This document shows, one piece after another, positions 37,064 to 48,726 of a DNA stretch of 64,000 nucleotides. Origin of the DNA: Bradysia coprophila (taxonomy: Eukaryota; Arthropoda; Insecta; Diptera; Sciaridae); the NCBI RefSeq assembly GCF_014529535.1, contig NW_023503474.1:186001-250000 (forward strand). Direction: 5' to 3'. The notes beneath the pieces were generated by a model. That model did not search any database. It saw nothing but the letters and a program-made list of their open reading frames with translations, and was not told where the DNA came from. Made by a program: the position numbers and the translations under genes. The first letter of the stretch is position 1. Each line of letters starts with the position of its first letter.

Positions 37064-40000
37064 GAAAGTTCGACGGCCTTAGCACGTAAGATCCATTACA
37101 ACACTCACTCAAAATAAAAATTAAAAGTTACGTTTTCATGTATTCATTGAACTCGGCTTCGTCTCGGATCAAAAATTTGAAAAGTAAAGTTTTCATGTGA
37201 ATTTTGTTGATCCGAGGCGAAGCCGAGGTCAATAAACACTCAAAAACGAGTCGCGTAATGAATTTAACTAGAGAGGTAATGTGGCCTTTTCCTCGCTAGG
37301 GAAAACGCTTTACCTCACTCGTAAAGTAAAATAGCACGCGGGAATTTGATATTTCGTATCACGATGAGTAAATGTACATCGGGCCGAAGCCCTCGGATCC
37401 TTACACTCATCTGGATACGAGATATTAAATTACTTTCTTGGTACAGCAATCTACTATTACATGCTTTTGAAACCTGAACCAATTTTCAGGTTTTCCCTAT
37501 CAGTGATAATAAGCCACTTTCGACCCTAGGGAAAACAAAAGAATGTAAATGACTAGTAATTAGTATCAGATGAGTTACAATGTAAACAGCACATTCCACA
37601 AATTTACTTCGTTTTCATTGCTCTTACACATAAGCTGGTTTTTCATCATAAATTTTAATTTAATTTATTATCCACTCTTCCAGTTGAGAATGCATGCGGT
37701 TCTCTATTCTAATTAATTTCTTCACTTTAACCACGCTGTAAAGTAATTTGTAATACAGCGATGCTTGAGTTTGTTGTATACCATTCCGATAGGTACATGT
37801 TAAGAATTCAAACCATATTTTCGGCTAATTAACCCAACAAAATCGAGACTATGCTTGCTGAGGACGTTATTGTTATGGTAATCAGAAATTTAATGGTCGA
37901 AATTCCCCAAAAGATATTTCAATTTACTGCCAAACTTTACCATGAAGGAAATGTGCGATCTGAGGGCTTATCATCTGTTATCGACAGTAATGAGAAAAAT
38001 AATCAACGACTTCTGGTTTATATAATCAAAAGTATGTTTTAACAATTGAAGTACAAGATTTTCTATCTGTGCACTAGGCGAACAAATGAAGTAACAGATT
38101 CAATGATTGTATGAATACGCTTGCCGTTTCTATAGGTTAACGAGCCTTGTGCAGAGCTTGTGCAGCATTATCCCTAATCCTCTTGATACATTTGTCAGTA
38201 TGGACCAGCTAAATGTTTCTTGTATCTTTGCACAAGTGGGCGACTCGTTTTTTTTGCTTCCTAATTTCAATTAATTAATTTTAGCAGAAAAGTTTTCCAT
38301 CAAAGACAAATTGTAAAACTGTCCCTCATTTCCATCAAATTGAAGGCAAAAAGAAAAATTTTTGAACAGAAACATTTTTCCATGCTCACCGACTGTATGT
38401 TCTGTTACACACAAATCTCCTTAACGGTTACACAAACATACCAATGTCAAGCATAATAAAGAAAACCACCCACTATTCACAACAGCGATTTATTTTATTC
38501 TACTGCCAAAACTGTGCGGCTGTGTGTGTGTGTGGGTCTGTTTTTCTTCTTTCTTTTTTAACTCTCTAATTCAGCACTTCCATTCATAGTCAAACGAAAA
38601 AATATCTTCAAGTGAACTCAACTGTTATCAATGAGTGGGCGAAAAGGTCGTTTTTCCTAAGTAGACGATTATATGATACAGTTGTGTGTATAATGTACGC
38701 ATAATACAGATAAATATGCCGGTTGAGATATATGTTTATTTACGCCTGAAACATTTGAATATTATTATATCCCTTTTTATATTCGCTTTGTGTGTACATT
38801 TCCACGTATCGTGGAATTCATTTTATGGGTTTTTATCAAGTGTATAAAAAAGCTGGTTTCTGATTGCTGGTTTAATAGCCTTTTGTATTAAGTACTTTGC
38901 CACTTCAAAGCGACGATGTAGTAAACAAGGTGTCGTATTTATAGACGAAGCTTTTATGCAGCTACCAAAGGGTTTCTGAATGTGTGGTGCTTTATTAAAG
39001 TTATTTGAACTGTATTTGGTCGGTTAAGTTTATAGTTCACATGTTGTCACGGAACTTTTTCTTTGAAGAGCTTGAATTTAAATATCAGAAAATTACTTCC
39101 CGACATGGTATGACATTTGCTCACTATGCACTCGGAAGGAAAACTTTTTAACCGACCTGTTGGCAATGAAAAAGTAGGAGTTTATATGTCAAAAACGTAG
39201 GCTCAAGGTTGTTGATATGAAGAGTCTTTTACTAGCGATAAAAAGATGAAAAGTAAAGTTTTCGTGTGAGTCTGGTTGATCCGAGGCGAAGCCGATGTCA
39301 ATAAACACCCGAAAACGAGACTTTTTATTTTTATCGCGAAGGTCAAAAAACACTTTCCCTTTGATGCGTACAAACCTTTACTACCTGCCCAATGCGAAAT
39401 TCGACCATTACATAAAAATTTACCCCCTGCGAAACTAATCCATTATTGACTATTTTCGGTTAAAATTTTTTTTTTTTTGATTTTCCTATGTGAAAATCAA
39501 CTTTTGCAAGGGACAGGCAGTAAACCAGTATACATTGAATGTTGCTGCGTACTTCATTATTTCGGGGAAAAAAACTTTGTGATACTCGCAGACTGTGTTC
39601 GCTTTTGCCACAAAATTGTTACCTCAAGTAAAGAAAATGAATTACTTTCACCTTCGACTCGGATATACAAACTCTACACATGTCGAAAAAACAGTTAGCT
39701 TATTGCACAGAAATACACGAGTGAGTTTGATTTTATCAGAAAATTGTTGTACCTCACAATGAATCCCTTTCAAAAGTTGAAATTCACATAAAAATGCTCA
39801 CGAAAATGAACCGAAAATATTCCACATGTAATCGATCACTTTCGCAGGGGTCTATATAATGTTCAACTTTCGCATGGGATATGTAGTAAAGGATGTAAAC
39901 ACATAACGTTATGCAAGTCTTCAGCGCATCACCAAAAATGCGTAACTCAAGTTTCCGGTGAATTTAAGTGCAGCGTCATTTTTCGTTTGGTATAGCGCTG

Positions 40001-40827
40001 ATTTCTGTAGAATCGATGGAATGTGGTGAATAAATGTTGTAAAAGTATTTCAATACTGCGAAAATTGCAGGGAAATCGTGGGTGCTACAATGAAGTGAAC
40101 TTGCCCTGCACTCAAATTCACCCGATACTTGGACTTAGTCTGTTTTTCGGATTTGCATCACCTTCAATGGTTCATGTACCCTGCTTTTGATCTTCGTTGT
40201 TACATCTGGTGAATTTTTGGTCTGAAAATGACTAAATCTGCATTTTAAAAGCAATGGACCCTTTGCAAATTTGTTGCCTACATTTAGGTGGAAAAATATT
40301 CGTTTTTTGATAATTTCTCTGAACCAAAATCTTTTTTTGAAAATGTAAAACTTTTGCAGCACGAAAATTTTAAGGGAAAAAATTGTTTGTGGCTGTTAAC
40401 AAATCCCACTTGGAGAAACCTTTGCAGACTTTGGTTCACAGAAATCATCAAAAAACGAACATTTTTCAAAGCCTAAATGTAGGCTACAAATCTACAAATT
40501 GTTTATTGTTCTTAAGTGGAAATATTTAAAATTAAACTGCGGGGTGCGGCAATATAAAAACCTTCAAAAAACCAAAAAATAAGAAAATACGTTTATCACA
40601 AACACCACATACCTTCAAAACCTGTAAGACCAGCTACAACCAAAATAATTTGAACACGTACGACGAATGTTAACATAATTCCTTATCAAATGGTTTTATT
40701 ATCACACCCAACCAAATCAGGCCGTTACACATTTATCTTAAGATTCAGACATTTATCTTACCAACAAAATTAGAATTAAATTGCAAAAATCAAGTTCACT
40801 ATTGATTAGACGGTTGGAAGCTCTGCA
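37064..40827. other. Intergenic stretch between SLC38 and the protease
   Basis: No supported gene. It contains an inverted repeat at 37,130-37,250 (actcggcttcgtctcggatc against gatccgaggcgaagccgag). A half-copy of that repeat lies at 39,245-39,330 (gttgatccgaggcgaagccg), and a short tg run at 38,519-38,536. A foldback relative of the 494-861 element is at 40,258-40,495. The start of the SLC38 transcript should lie in the left part, but I see no clear promoter. Confidence 0.6.
40258..40495. mobile_element. Foldback element related to 494-861
   Basis: The word ttgcctacatttaggt at the left and acctaaatgtaggct-like sequence at the right, plus aaaaatattcgttttttgat inverted at 40,447-40,465, give a diverged inverted repeat that shares its arms with the elements at 494-861 and 17,622-17,989. 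Confidence 0.6.
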
Positions 40828-41897
40828 ATGATGCTAAATCGATCGTACATTTTCCTGATTTTGCTGGCAACCACTTGTGCTTGGGGATCTCGTAATAAAA
40901 TCATCGGACAGAGAAATGAGTTTGATTATTAAAGACGTGTGATTTTGCAGCAGCTAGAGCACGGTCTCGCACCATAAGTAGGATTGTTGGTGGTCGTCCT
41001 AGTCTACCCGGTGAATTTCCTCATCAAGTCTCACTGCGAACGCTTCAAGATGAATTCTACTGTGGCGGATCGATCATCGCTCAAAGTTGGAGTCTCAGTG
41101 GTATGAAACAATTCATTTTCTCTTATTGTTCGCTAAATGATGTGTCGTCTCGCTGGACTTATCTGTTCTACAATCTTTTACTGAAAAGCTGCACATTGCG
41201 TTTACGGTGAACCACAAAATGGAATTTTGGTAGTTGCTGGTACCATACACCTTGATGCTGGTGGAGCCAGACATCAATCGTTAAGATACATCATGCATCC
41301 TCTATACGATGATTACTCACTGGAATACGAGTAAATTGAAAATCTTAGATCTTACAGTGGCACTACCATTAACGACGAACAAAAAAATTTCTTGTCTTGA
41401 AACAGTGTCGTCGTCATACAGAATCAAGTTCCGTTCGTTTTCAATGCCGTCGTGGCTCCAATAAACTTAGGCTCCACCTTAATCGGTGGCGGACAAAATA
41501 CCGTTGTTGCCGGATGGGGTGGAACTGGTCCCGATGGACCACCATGGCCGAATACATTGCAAGTGTTGAATGTCACCACGCTGACGAATCTAGATTGCAT
41601 GTCACGTCATTCAGCTGAAAATGCTCCATACATATTCGATCAGAAGATTTGCACGTACGCTAACAACGCGGGTGTTTGTTTCGGTAACGTTTCGCTTTTA
41701 ATGGTTTTGTTTTGTGGAATTCGAATCCAATTGGTTTAAATGACTTTCCAGGAGATTCTGGCGGAGCTTTACTTAGTGGAAACTCCGTGGTTGGAATCGT
41801 GTCATGGGGAGTCGGTGATTGCGGTGGACGTTATCCGGACGTATTCATTCGTGTTAATTACATGTATGATTGGATTAGGCAAACTATCAGCACATAA
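40828..41897 (+). CDS. Secreted chymotrypsin-like serine protease (S1A)
   Basis: Five exons, 40,828-40,891, 40,951-41,100, 41,189-41,330, 41,406-41,683 and 41,752-41,897, join in frame to 259 residues, normal for the family. A hydrophobic signal peptide (SYIFLILLATTCAWG) precedes a short propeptide and the activation site R-IVGG. The catalytic triad is visible: His in SAAHC, Asp in YDVVVIQ, Ser in GDSGG. The residue six before the catalytic Ser is Gly (NAGVCFGDSGG), and the later pocket has SWG and CGG, so specificity should be chymotrypsin- or elastase-like rather than trypsin-like. A conserved AGWGGTG block is present. Exon 2 has a tandem acceptor (cagcag), allowing one-residue variation. 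Such enzymes are usually made as gut digestive zymogens in insects; that role is inferred from the family. Confidence 0.95.
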
Positions 41898-44800
41898 ATC
41901 TTCCATATTCAGAGCGAAAACATTTTTTTATGTTTCACGTTGCATTATTGTTCTTGCCGTTGATGAGGCACGAGAAGTTGTTAAAACCTTAAGTTTTTCG
42001 ACTTTTGATTGTCGGAACTCAGTTAATAACTTAAACTAAGTTCTGACACTTCTGGGTTGATCACGAAAGCAGCAAAAAATGTTTACTGGCTCCTCCATCC
42101 ATCGACTCAGAAGAGAACGGTTTTCTCTTCGAAAAATTGTATACAGAAGAAATCCAAGGTAGATATTAAGAGGTAATGCAAAAGTTAAACATTAGCGAAT
42201 TATAAGCAAAATGAAGTTTCATTCATTTAGCTCCGTTTTGAATAGCCTTCCGATGTTTTTTTGTTTTAAACTATCAAAAGACCTGTTAGCATCGTAACAT
42301 TCGAAAATCCACAGATCGTCCACCAAAATAAATTTTAAAGCCTAGCCGGCCTCAGGAGTGACTTAATCTGTTCTTTCATAGCTCAAACCAGTTCACTCTC
42401 TTGTTTGTAACTATTTCGCTTATTGAACAAAGGCTATTGGGCATATTAAATCTCGGAATAGTTGGGGTTCACCTGAAAACTTCTTCATAATCTTGTATCA
42501 AAATCAGATAAATGATAACAGGTGGCGCTGCGGTCACCCCACAGAATGAATATGTCGAATGACGTTAAACAGCCAACACCCAAAACCTCAAAAGAAGAAT
42601 AAATGACGCAATTCCGATCTTTTCCAACTTTCAAAACACCTGATATCGCTGTTGTTGACGCAAAAAACTTTGATGAAGAAAATTTTGACTGTAAAACTTT
42701 TCAACAAAAATTTTCCCGAAAAAATCTGCCTCGCGTGGCGATTGTACCAAGGCTGTATACTTTGGGGAGGTCACGCAGATACAGATACGCGGGTTACACA
42801 CCACAGTTGATGATAAAATGGCCGATTTCATACAAAAATTCACCTACTCTGATGATTCTCGTCGCCTGGATGATGTGGTGAATTTTTTGTATATGTAAAG
42901 TCATCAGGAACACACTTCTCAGTAAATTTATCTGCCAAATCAAATGCCTCAAATTTTCAAATATGTGTGCGTGTACGATTGCATGTGTTGTGTGTTTTTA
43001 TACACACCAAGAAACCATGACTCCTATCTTTGTTCCACAACTTTTCTTTCCCAATCATGTATAATAGCTTTTGAAAAATGTAAAGCAAGCGGCTTGACAC
43101 AAGGTACTGGTCTAATTTTCGTGCTTTTTTCCTAGAATTTCGGAAATTTTCGAAATTTTTCAAGAATTTCAAGATTCCTGAAATCTGAGTTAAGATTGAT
43201 CTGATCCGAACACTACCTGAAACCTAATTTTATAGTATCAACGAAGTGTAATATCACATACGCGCGGTGTTCGGATGTCAAAATTCTTAACTAGAAGAAT
43301 AATTGAAAAATTCCCCCTCAAGTCCACTCTGACTTTTGGACCGCCGCTAGTTCTCGAGGTCGAAACAGCCTTCTTCTTCTCAATTCATTCACTAAACGTG
43401 AGCCCTGGGAAAGGGAAAAGCATTGGCTTTGTTTGTGAACTTATCTTCTGTTTTAGTCTAATAGCCTTGCGCTGTGGGTGAGTTCTAGTGTTGCATTTCG
43501 TCCGTTGCCAAATCGCAACGTTAAAAAACTTGGCAATAATAAAATAGAGTATATAGTGTGGTGACGTTATAATAAAGTGTTCCAGTTCGAGCCTAATAGA
43601 AATTATACCTAGAGAAGAAATGTCGAACAAAATTACGTAAAATATGTGGTCCCAACATGAAATACGAAATGTTTGGTAGTATGTGTTTGCCCTCTTAATT
43701 AAGTGGGCAAATTGAACTATCAAAAGCGTCAACGCGTACGTGTATTGGTATAACTTGTCTAAGATTCGAACAGTTACTACAGTTTTCGAACACCTAAGGT
43801 TGCGTATCACAGATGTGTAATAAATAACGAACTGGAAAACTGGAAAAGCTGATTTCGAATAACGATCATGACGAGTAGAAGCAGTGATAGTTCGAATCCT
43901 CACATCAGCAGAACCTGTAATTCTGAATACGTTTTCACGATTTGTTACGATTTTCGTGAATCTCAAAAATCGCGAAAATCACGAAATTTCACGAAGATTG
44001 AAGAAAACGTTTAAGCTGAATTCCTTTATGTTCGAAAATTGCCGACCTTGGCTCACTCATCCAAAAAAAAAGTTCTACGTTTTAATCATCCAAAAACGCG
44101 ATAAGACCAATGGTTTGCTCATCCGTACACCATGTACATTTAAAACGTACAGTAAGTGTCATATAGACTTTGACGTTTATTTGTCTATTTTAAAATAGAT
44201 CAAAGCTAATTAATGATTCGTAATGATACAATCATATCATATCATCTGTTTTTTAGTTTTGAAAAAATATTACAAACAAAAATAAAAAAAGAAACTTTTC
44301 AATGGATTTGAACCGGGTATCTCTCACACTCCAGACTAAGACTTTCCCGCTGAGCTAACAGGTTATTGAGAGAATCGAAGCGTATTTCGACTAGCTTCTA
44401 ATTAACGGTTGAAAAGTAAAGTAACGTAAATAATTGATTGGCACAGTGGTGCTTTTTTAGTTTCAGATACGACGTATCAAAATGTAAGTTGAACTTCTAG
44501 ATTTTGTAAAAATTTTATTTCTTATTTAAATATTTCCCGACTTGCAAATTTTACGAGCAACCTTTCATTTATCAATCAACTTGATCCGCCTCATCAGATC
44601 AAAGTTATGAATTCTTGATGTGGCTGCCCTCTGCGTAATTTCGAATCAAACCCGCGTCAGATTATTTTTTTTAACATTTTCATTTAATTTTTAATTCAAC
44701 CAACAAAAATTATTGTTGTCTAAGAAAATAATTGAAAAAAGATACCTGAGGAGCGGAATATATAGAAATCACAATTGCAACTGAGACAGTTAAACTGTCA

Positions 44801-45046
44801 CAAAATAAGTACGGATTAAATGTACAACAATGTACGAATAAAGTGTACATCAACGTACGGATAAAACCACCAAAAACGCGATAAGATCATTGGTTTACTC
44901 ATCCGCAAATTTTACATACTAAACGTACTTTCTTCTGGTTACTCGTAGAAATTGGGCGATTTTAATGTACATCCAAAATTTCATTTTTTTGGGTGCTGAA
45001 CTAATTTACAGATTGAAAATGTCCAGTCGGTTTACATGCATGTGAG
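41898..45046. other. Repeat-bearing intergenic stretch
   Basis: No supported gene. The part at 42,745-42,893 matches one end of the MITE at 50,682-50,990 (ggggaggtcacgcagatac). The part at 43,605-43,745 matches the interior of the MITE at 27,711-27,964. A tRNA-like segment is at 44,298-44,363. Words such as aaaacgcgataaga recur at 44,092 and 44,875. The motif gggttgatcacgaa at 42,055 recurs in the 165-330 repeat. Confidence 0.6.
44298..44363 (-). repeat. tRNA-like sequence, probably a SINE head or tRNA remnant
   Basis: On the minus strand it shows an A-box-like gttagctcagcggga and, about 35 bp on, a B-box-like cggttcaaatcc, the internal Pol III promoter pattern of tRNA genes. A t-rich run follows within 25 bp. 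The D, anticodon and T stems do not pair well, so it is not a functional tRNA as written. Confidence 0.5.
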
Positions 45047-45047
45047 A

Positions 45048-45053
45048 TTTTAT
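45048..45053 (-). terminator. Poly(A) signal of the F-box/LRR gene
   Basis: An AATAAA on the minus strand lies about 107 bp after the stop codon of the F-box gene. Confidence 0.55.
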
Positions 45054-45159
45054 TGTTCATTTTTGGTTTCGATATTACTTATTCTAGGCGACTAGTGACT
45101 GAAAATGTTTTCCGGTTCTACGACCAATCCTACGATTAGATCACATGGATTCTTTCACG

Positions 45160-46494
45160 CTAAAAAGGTAAAATACACCAACTGAGGTTAATCCATTCGC
45201 GATTCGCTTCGCTCATTTCTGTGGCGACAGTGACCTCGCCGAGTGTACACAATTTGATTTGAGTATGTCCACGAGCGAGAGCCAGAATCGAATTGTATCC
45301 ATCCAAGTCAAGCGGACCGTCAATTCCACATAATTGAATAAACTTTAGACAGCGCCCGCATTGCAACGCCTGTTTGATACTATCCACAGTGATTGAGTTT
45401 GCTGTACGAACAATTATCGACTCCAAAACAGGCAGATTCTCGGCTAATTGCACCAGCATTGCACCAGACATCTTCATCAAACTTAACGATTTCAGCATCT
45501 TAAGTCCCGCCAAACTGTCACCGATTCCATCGCCGGAATCACCGTAGATTGTCAAGTGCTTAAGCGGTACGTTGTTGATGGCAAAGTGGTCAAGCAAGTC
45601 TCGCAGCAACATTCTACCATCGAATGTAACATTCAGACTGGTCAGGTTTTGCAGACACCGGATCTGTATGTTATTGCGACAGAAAAAGTAGCTCAGCTCC
45701 ATAGAGGGAAATCGTTTAACGAGATCATTTCGACAGTTCGGCGTCACATTGTAGCAATCGAACAATTCTAAACTGCGAATCTGATGGTTGTGCTCGAGGA
45801 ATTCGATCAGGTCGTTGTCTGCAATGCCCATATGCTTGAAACGAACTTTTTCCAATTTCGGGAAATTTCTCTTGAGCCAAACCATCTCCTCGTTGTACAC
45901 TTCGATACCAGACAAACGAATCTCTTCTAGGGCTGGGAAAGACGATTTATTCTCATCATCAAGATAAAACTGGTTGTGCCGTACGTCAGCAGTATCCAAT
46001 GTTTTGAGATTTGTGCCGCAATATTCAATGATCGCCTGAAAAATTAGGCCGTCGTCTTCTCGGCGCAACAGTTCACCGTCGCTGTACAAGTCAATGTCGT
46101 AGTCGTACATACATTCATCATCGTCATTGTCCGTACGATATTCGTCAGCGGCTTCAGTACCACACCAAACGATTGAGTCGACCAAATGACCAAATTTCTG
46201 CAGTAGGACTGAATGACGTGTGTCCCGAATACTAAAACAACTCTCGTTACTGTGGTTGTTGCCGATGAACAGTTGTTTGCGATGTCTTGCAGTTGCAGTT
46301 GCATTTTCGGCGAATTGTTTGCTAACCTGAGCTAGGCTCAGGAAATCTTTTAAATTCTTCACTCGATGGAATATCTCTTGAATGCAGTCGCTGTTTAGTG
46401 GTACTGCGCTCAGCACGTTTTCATTTACATTCTCTTCGACGACGTTGTCTTTCGGTTGTGTGTTGTTCGCCAACAAACTCGGTTTGTTTTCCAT
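45160..46494 (-). CDS. F-box/leucine-rich repeat protein
   Basis: A single open exon. I start it at the methionine of MENKPSLLANN (444 residues). The frame is open 54 codons further upstream to 46,656, but that part is basic and low-similarity and looks like 5' UTR. Residues of about 35-75 form an F-box (LNSDCIQEIFHRVKNLKDFLSLAQVSKQF). After an acidic stretch (DNDDDECMYDYD) come irregular leucine-rich repeats such as FPALEEIRLSGIEVY, FPKLEKVRFKHMGI and LKHLTIYG, up to the end at SWCILPF. F-box proteins link substrates to SCF ubiquitin ligases through Skp1, and the LRR part would choose the target. Insects carry many rapidly evolving single-exon genes of this build. No substrate can be named. 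Confidence 0.85.
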   Translation of the reverse strand: MENKPSLLANNTQPKDNVVEENVNENVLSAVPLNSDCIQEIFHRVKNLKDFLSLAQVSKQFAENATATARHRKQLFIGNNHSNESCFSIRDTRHSVLLQKFGHLVDSIVWCGTEAADEYRTDNDDDECMYDYDIDLYSDGELLRREDDGLIFQAIIEYCGTNLKTLDTADVRHNQFYLDDENKSSFPALEEIRLSGIEVYNEEMVWLKRNFPKLEKVRFKHMGIADNDLIEFLEHNHQIRSLELFDCYNVTPNCRNDLVKRFPSMELSYFFCRNNIQIRCLQNLTSLNVTFDGRMLLRDLLDHFAINNVPLKHLTIYGDSGDGIGDSLAGLKMLKSLSLMKMSGAMLVQLAENLPVLESIIVRTANSITVDSIKQALQCGRCLKFIQLCGIDGPLDLDGYNSILALARGHTQIKLCTLGEVTVATEMSEANREWINLSWCILPF

Positions 46495-46846
46495 CACACA
46501 TTCGAAGTAAAGGTTAATTTTGGCTGAGGGTAGGACGGTCAGATCTGAAAGGAACTTACTTCGATTCCACAAATTTTTCAAAATATTTCTTTGATTTTGG
46601 GGTCTGTTCGAACACACTATAGGCTTCACTTTCCGAGTCAAACACCAAATGTTCAAATTTTCTTGGACTTAGCGGCTTGTTTACCTCTTCATTAGGCTAT
46701 ATTTGAAAACCATTCGAAAACAAACTTCTTTTCTTCTTTGGTTTCGCGTATGTCACGTCACATTCATTCACAGTCTGAACCATGTGTTAGTATTGTCAGT
46801 TCATAATCACTTCTTTTTGAACAAATTTACGTACGATCAACGCACT

Positions 46847-46975
46847 TCAAGCATGAGTGATCATAGTGGTCAGATGCAGAAAGTACTCTATTTTGTATGA
46901 AATGGTTATACGTTTGTTTGATACACTGTCCAGGTGTCAGTACTCTATTTAGATAACCGCTAACTCATGCTTGAA
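46847..46975. mobile_element. MITE, 'ttcaagcatgag' family (complete)
   Basis: It starts ttcaagcatgagtgatc and ends aactcatgcttgaa. The arms continue imperfectly through the actctattt words. It cuts into the 3' end of the open frame at 46,960-47,470. Fragments of the family are at 31,022 and 47,640. Confidence 0.8.
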
Positions 46976-47470
46976 TTGCATTGGTACGATTCATGTAGCC
47001 CATTTGTGTCATTTAGAAGGTTTACACCATTTTCGGCGTTACAAATGTGCATTTTCTCGGCTATGAGTCGTTGAAAATAGTTCGGAATGTGGTCTAATAT
47101 AGCCGAACGAATACTGCTGGTGTCGTCTATTTTTAGAACAAAAGAAGAATAACTTAATTCTTGAAAAAATGGATTTTTTGGAATTTTGAAAGTTCGTAAC
47201 GATTGGGATGGTGTGCTGTTATCAAAATCAAAACTGTGGTCTTCTTTGACAGCGTGAGGAATTGAGTCGTTCGTCTCAATTAATTTCTTTTGTTTGATAT
47301 CTATGCTTCGCACATCTATTCTTAAGCCATTGTTTTGTTTGACATACCCAAGTGGCCTCACAGTCCAGACAAGTCATTCTACGTATCACCTTCGATTTCA
47401 TGTCCTTCGGAACAGGATACTTCGTTCTCAAGAAAACATTGCCAACGTTATTTTCGGATTTGCAGCCCAT
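46976..47470 (-). pseudogene. Gene remnant with a Cys-rich N-terminal part, unknown
   Basis: Two overlapping minus-strand frames, 47,470-47,276 (MGCKSENNVGNVFLRTKY, then TCLDCEATWVCQTKQWLKNRC) and 47,361-46,960 (SFDFDNSTPSQS, DHIPNYFQRLIAEK), can be joined by one frameshift near 47,280. The first has Cys pairs that could bind zinc. Codon use looks protein-like, but I do not recognise the family. The right-hand frame ends inside the MITE at 46,847-46,975, so the gene is truncated, or this is a chance frame. Confidence 0.4.
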
Positions 47471-47931
47471 GCCATATCAATTTTTTTTTTCAAATATAGC
47501 CAGGTGAAGAGGTGGCGCCACAGGAAAATTTTGATTCCACCGCCTTTGTGATCAACTCGAAAACGAGCTCGAAAATGTCTTAACCTGTTCTTTCAGAACC
47601 TTGACCAGAATTTTGACACTGTAAAAAAATGTGTACAAATTTTTCTTACACACTCGTCCTCTATTTGACAGCTGTCATTCGAAGCACAAAGTGCGTTGGT
47701 TCAACAGATGCCACTATTTTCTTTATTCAAAAAATGTGAATAGATCATTTTCATTATACGGTACTTGTCAACGTAACCCCACTTAATTTTTCGTCAAGTA
47801 GTCCTTAACCTCAATCAATTGATGTTAATTGCGTTCAATTTACTGATTTTTATATGAAAATCGTTCGTTCAATTCATTCGATATTTTTCAACATGTCTGA
47901 CAGTTGGGATCGTGTCTGACGTTTACAAGGT

Positions 47932-47940
47932 CATGAAAAT
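47932..47940. repeat. 9-bp target site duplication, left
   Basis: The sequence catgaaaat lies directly before the foldback element and is repeated exactly after it at 50,250-50,258. Confidence 0.95.
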
Positions 47941-48518
47941 ATTGTCCTGAAATTTCGACGACATGAGTATCGGCGACTTCATGAAGAAACGGCGAGTAGT
48001 CGCCGTTTCTTCAGGAAGTCACTGTTTCTTCAGGAAGTCACCGTTTCTTCAGGAAGTCGTCGTTTCTTCTCGTCGTTTCTTCAGGAAGTCACAGTTTCTT
48101 CAGGATGTCGCCGTTTTTGGTAAAAAGTGGCGACTTTCTGTAGAAACGATGACTTCCTGAAGAAACGACGGGAAGAAACGGTGAATTTATTAGAAATGAC
48201 AAGTTCCTGAAGAAACGGAGACGGAAGTTTCTTGTCGTTTTTTCAGGAACTCACCGTTTCTTTTCATCGTTTCTTCAGGAAGTCGCCGTTTCTTCTTGTC
48301 GTTTCTTCAGGAAGTGAACGATTTCGAAGAAGTGGTGACATTCTAAAAAACTGTGACTTTCTGAAGAAGTGAGACCGAAGAACCACAAAAAAACAATTAG
48401 AACATTTCCCTATAACACAGGCCACACAAATCGACGAGCTGCTGAAGTGGAGCCAGGCGAAAGTTTGGCAAGAAAGTTGTCCATAAATTCAGCATGTATA
48501 CTGAAGTTACAGACAAAT

Positions 48519-48725
48519 TACCTGACAACTGCTTTTTGATACATTTCGTAAAAGGATGAATTCCCTATGGCTGAACAAATAGCTGTATTTTATCCTTATG
48601 TGACTAAAAGAAATTTGCTAACCATAGGCAATTTACCCTTTTACGAAATACATCGAAAACGCGATTTATTCAACCATATGGAACTCATCCTTTTACAAAA
48701 TGTATCAAAAACCAGTTGTCAGGTA
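48519..48725. mobile_element. Inverted-repeat element nested in the foldback core
   Basis: The arms acctgacaactgctttttga and tcaaaaaccagttgtcaggt match in inverse for about 40 bp with few mismatches (on through tacatttcgtaaaaggatga). Its right end abuts the first unit of the satellite array. The word ttcgtaaaaggatg also appears beyond the array near 49,700, so the array may have grown inside a copy of this element. Confidence 0.75.
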
Positions 48726-48726
48726 C

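Noticed and set aside
43385..43966. 193-codon open frame on the minus strand
   Set aside because: It overlaps a diverged MITE copy (43,605-43,745), lacks domain features and has unlikely composition, so it is a chance frame.
45556..45771. Plus-strand frame inside the F-box gene
   Set aside because: Antisense shadow of the 444-residue F-box/LRR coding sequence.
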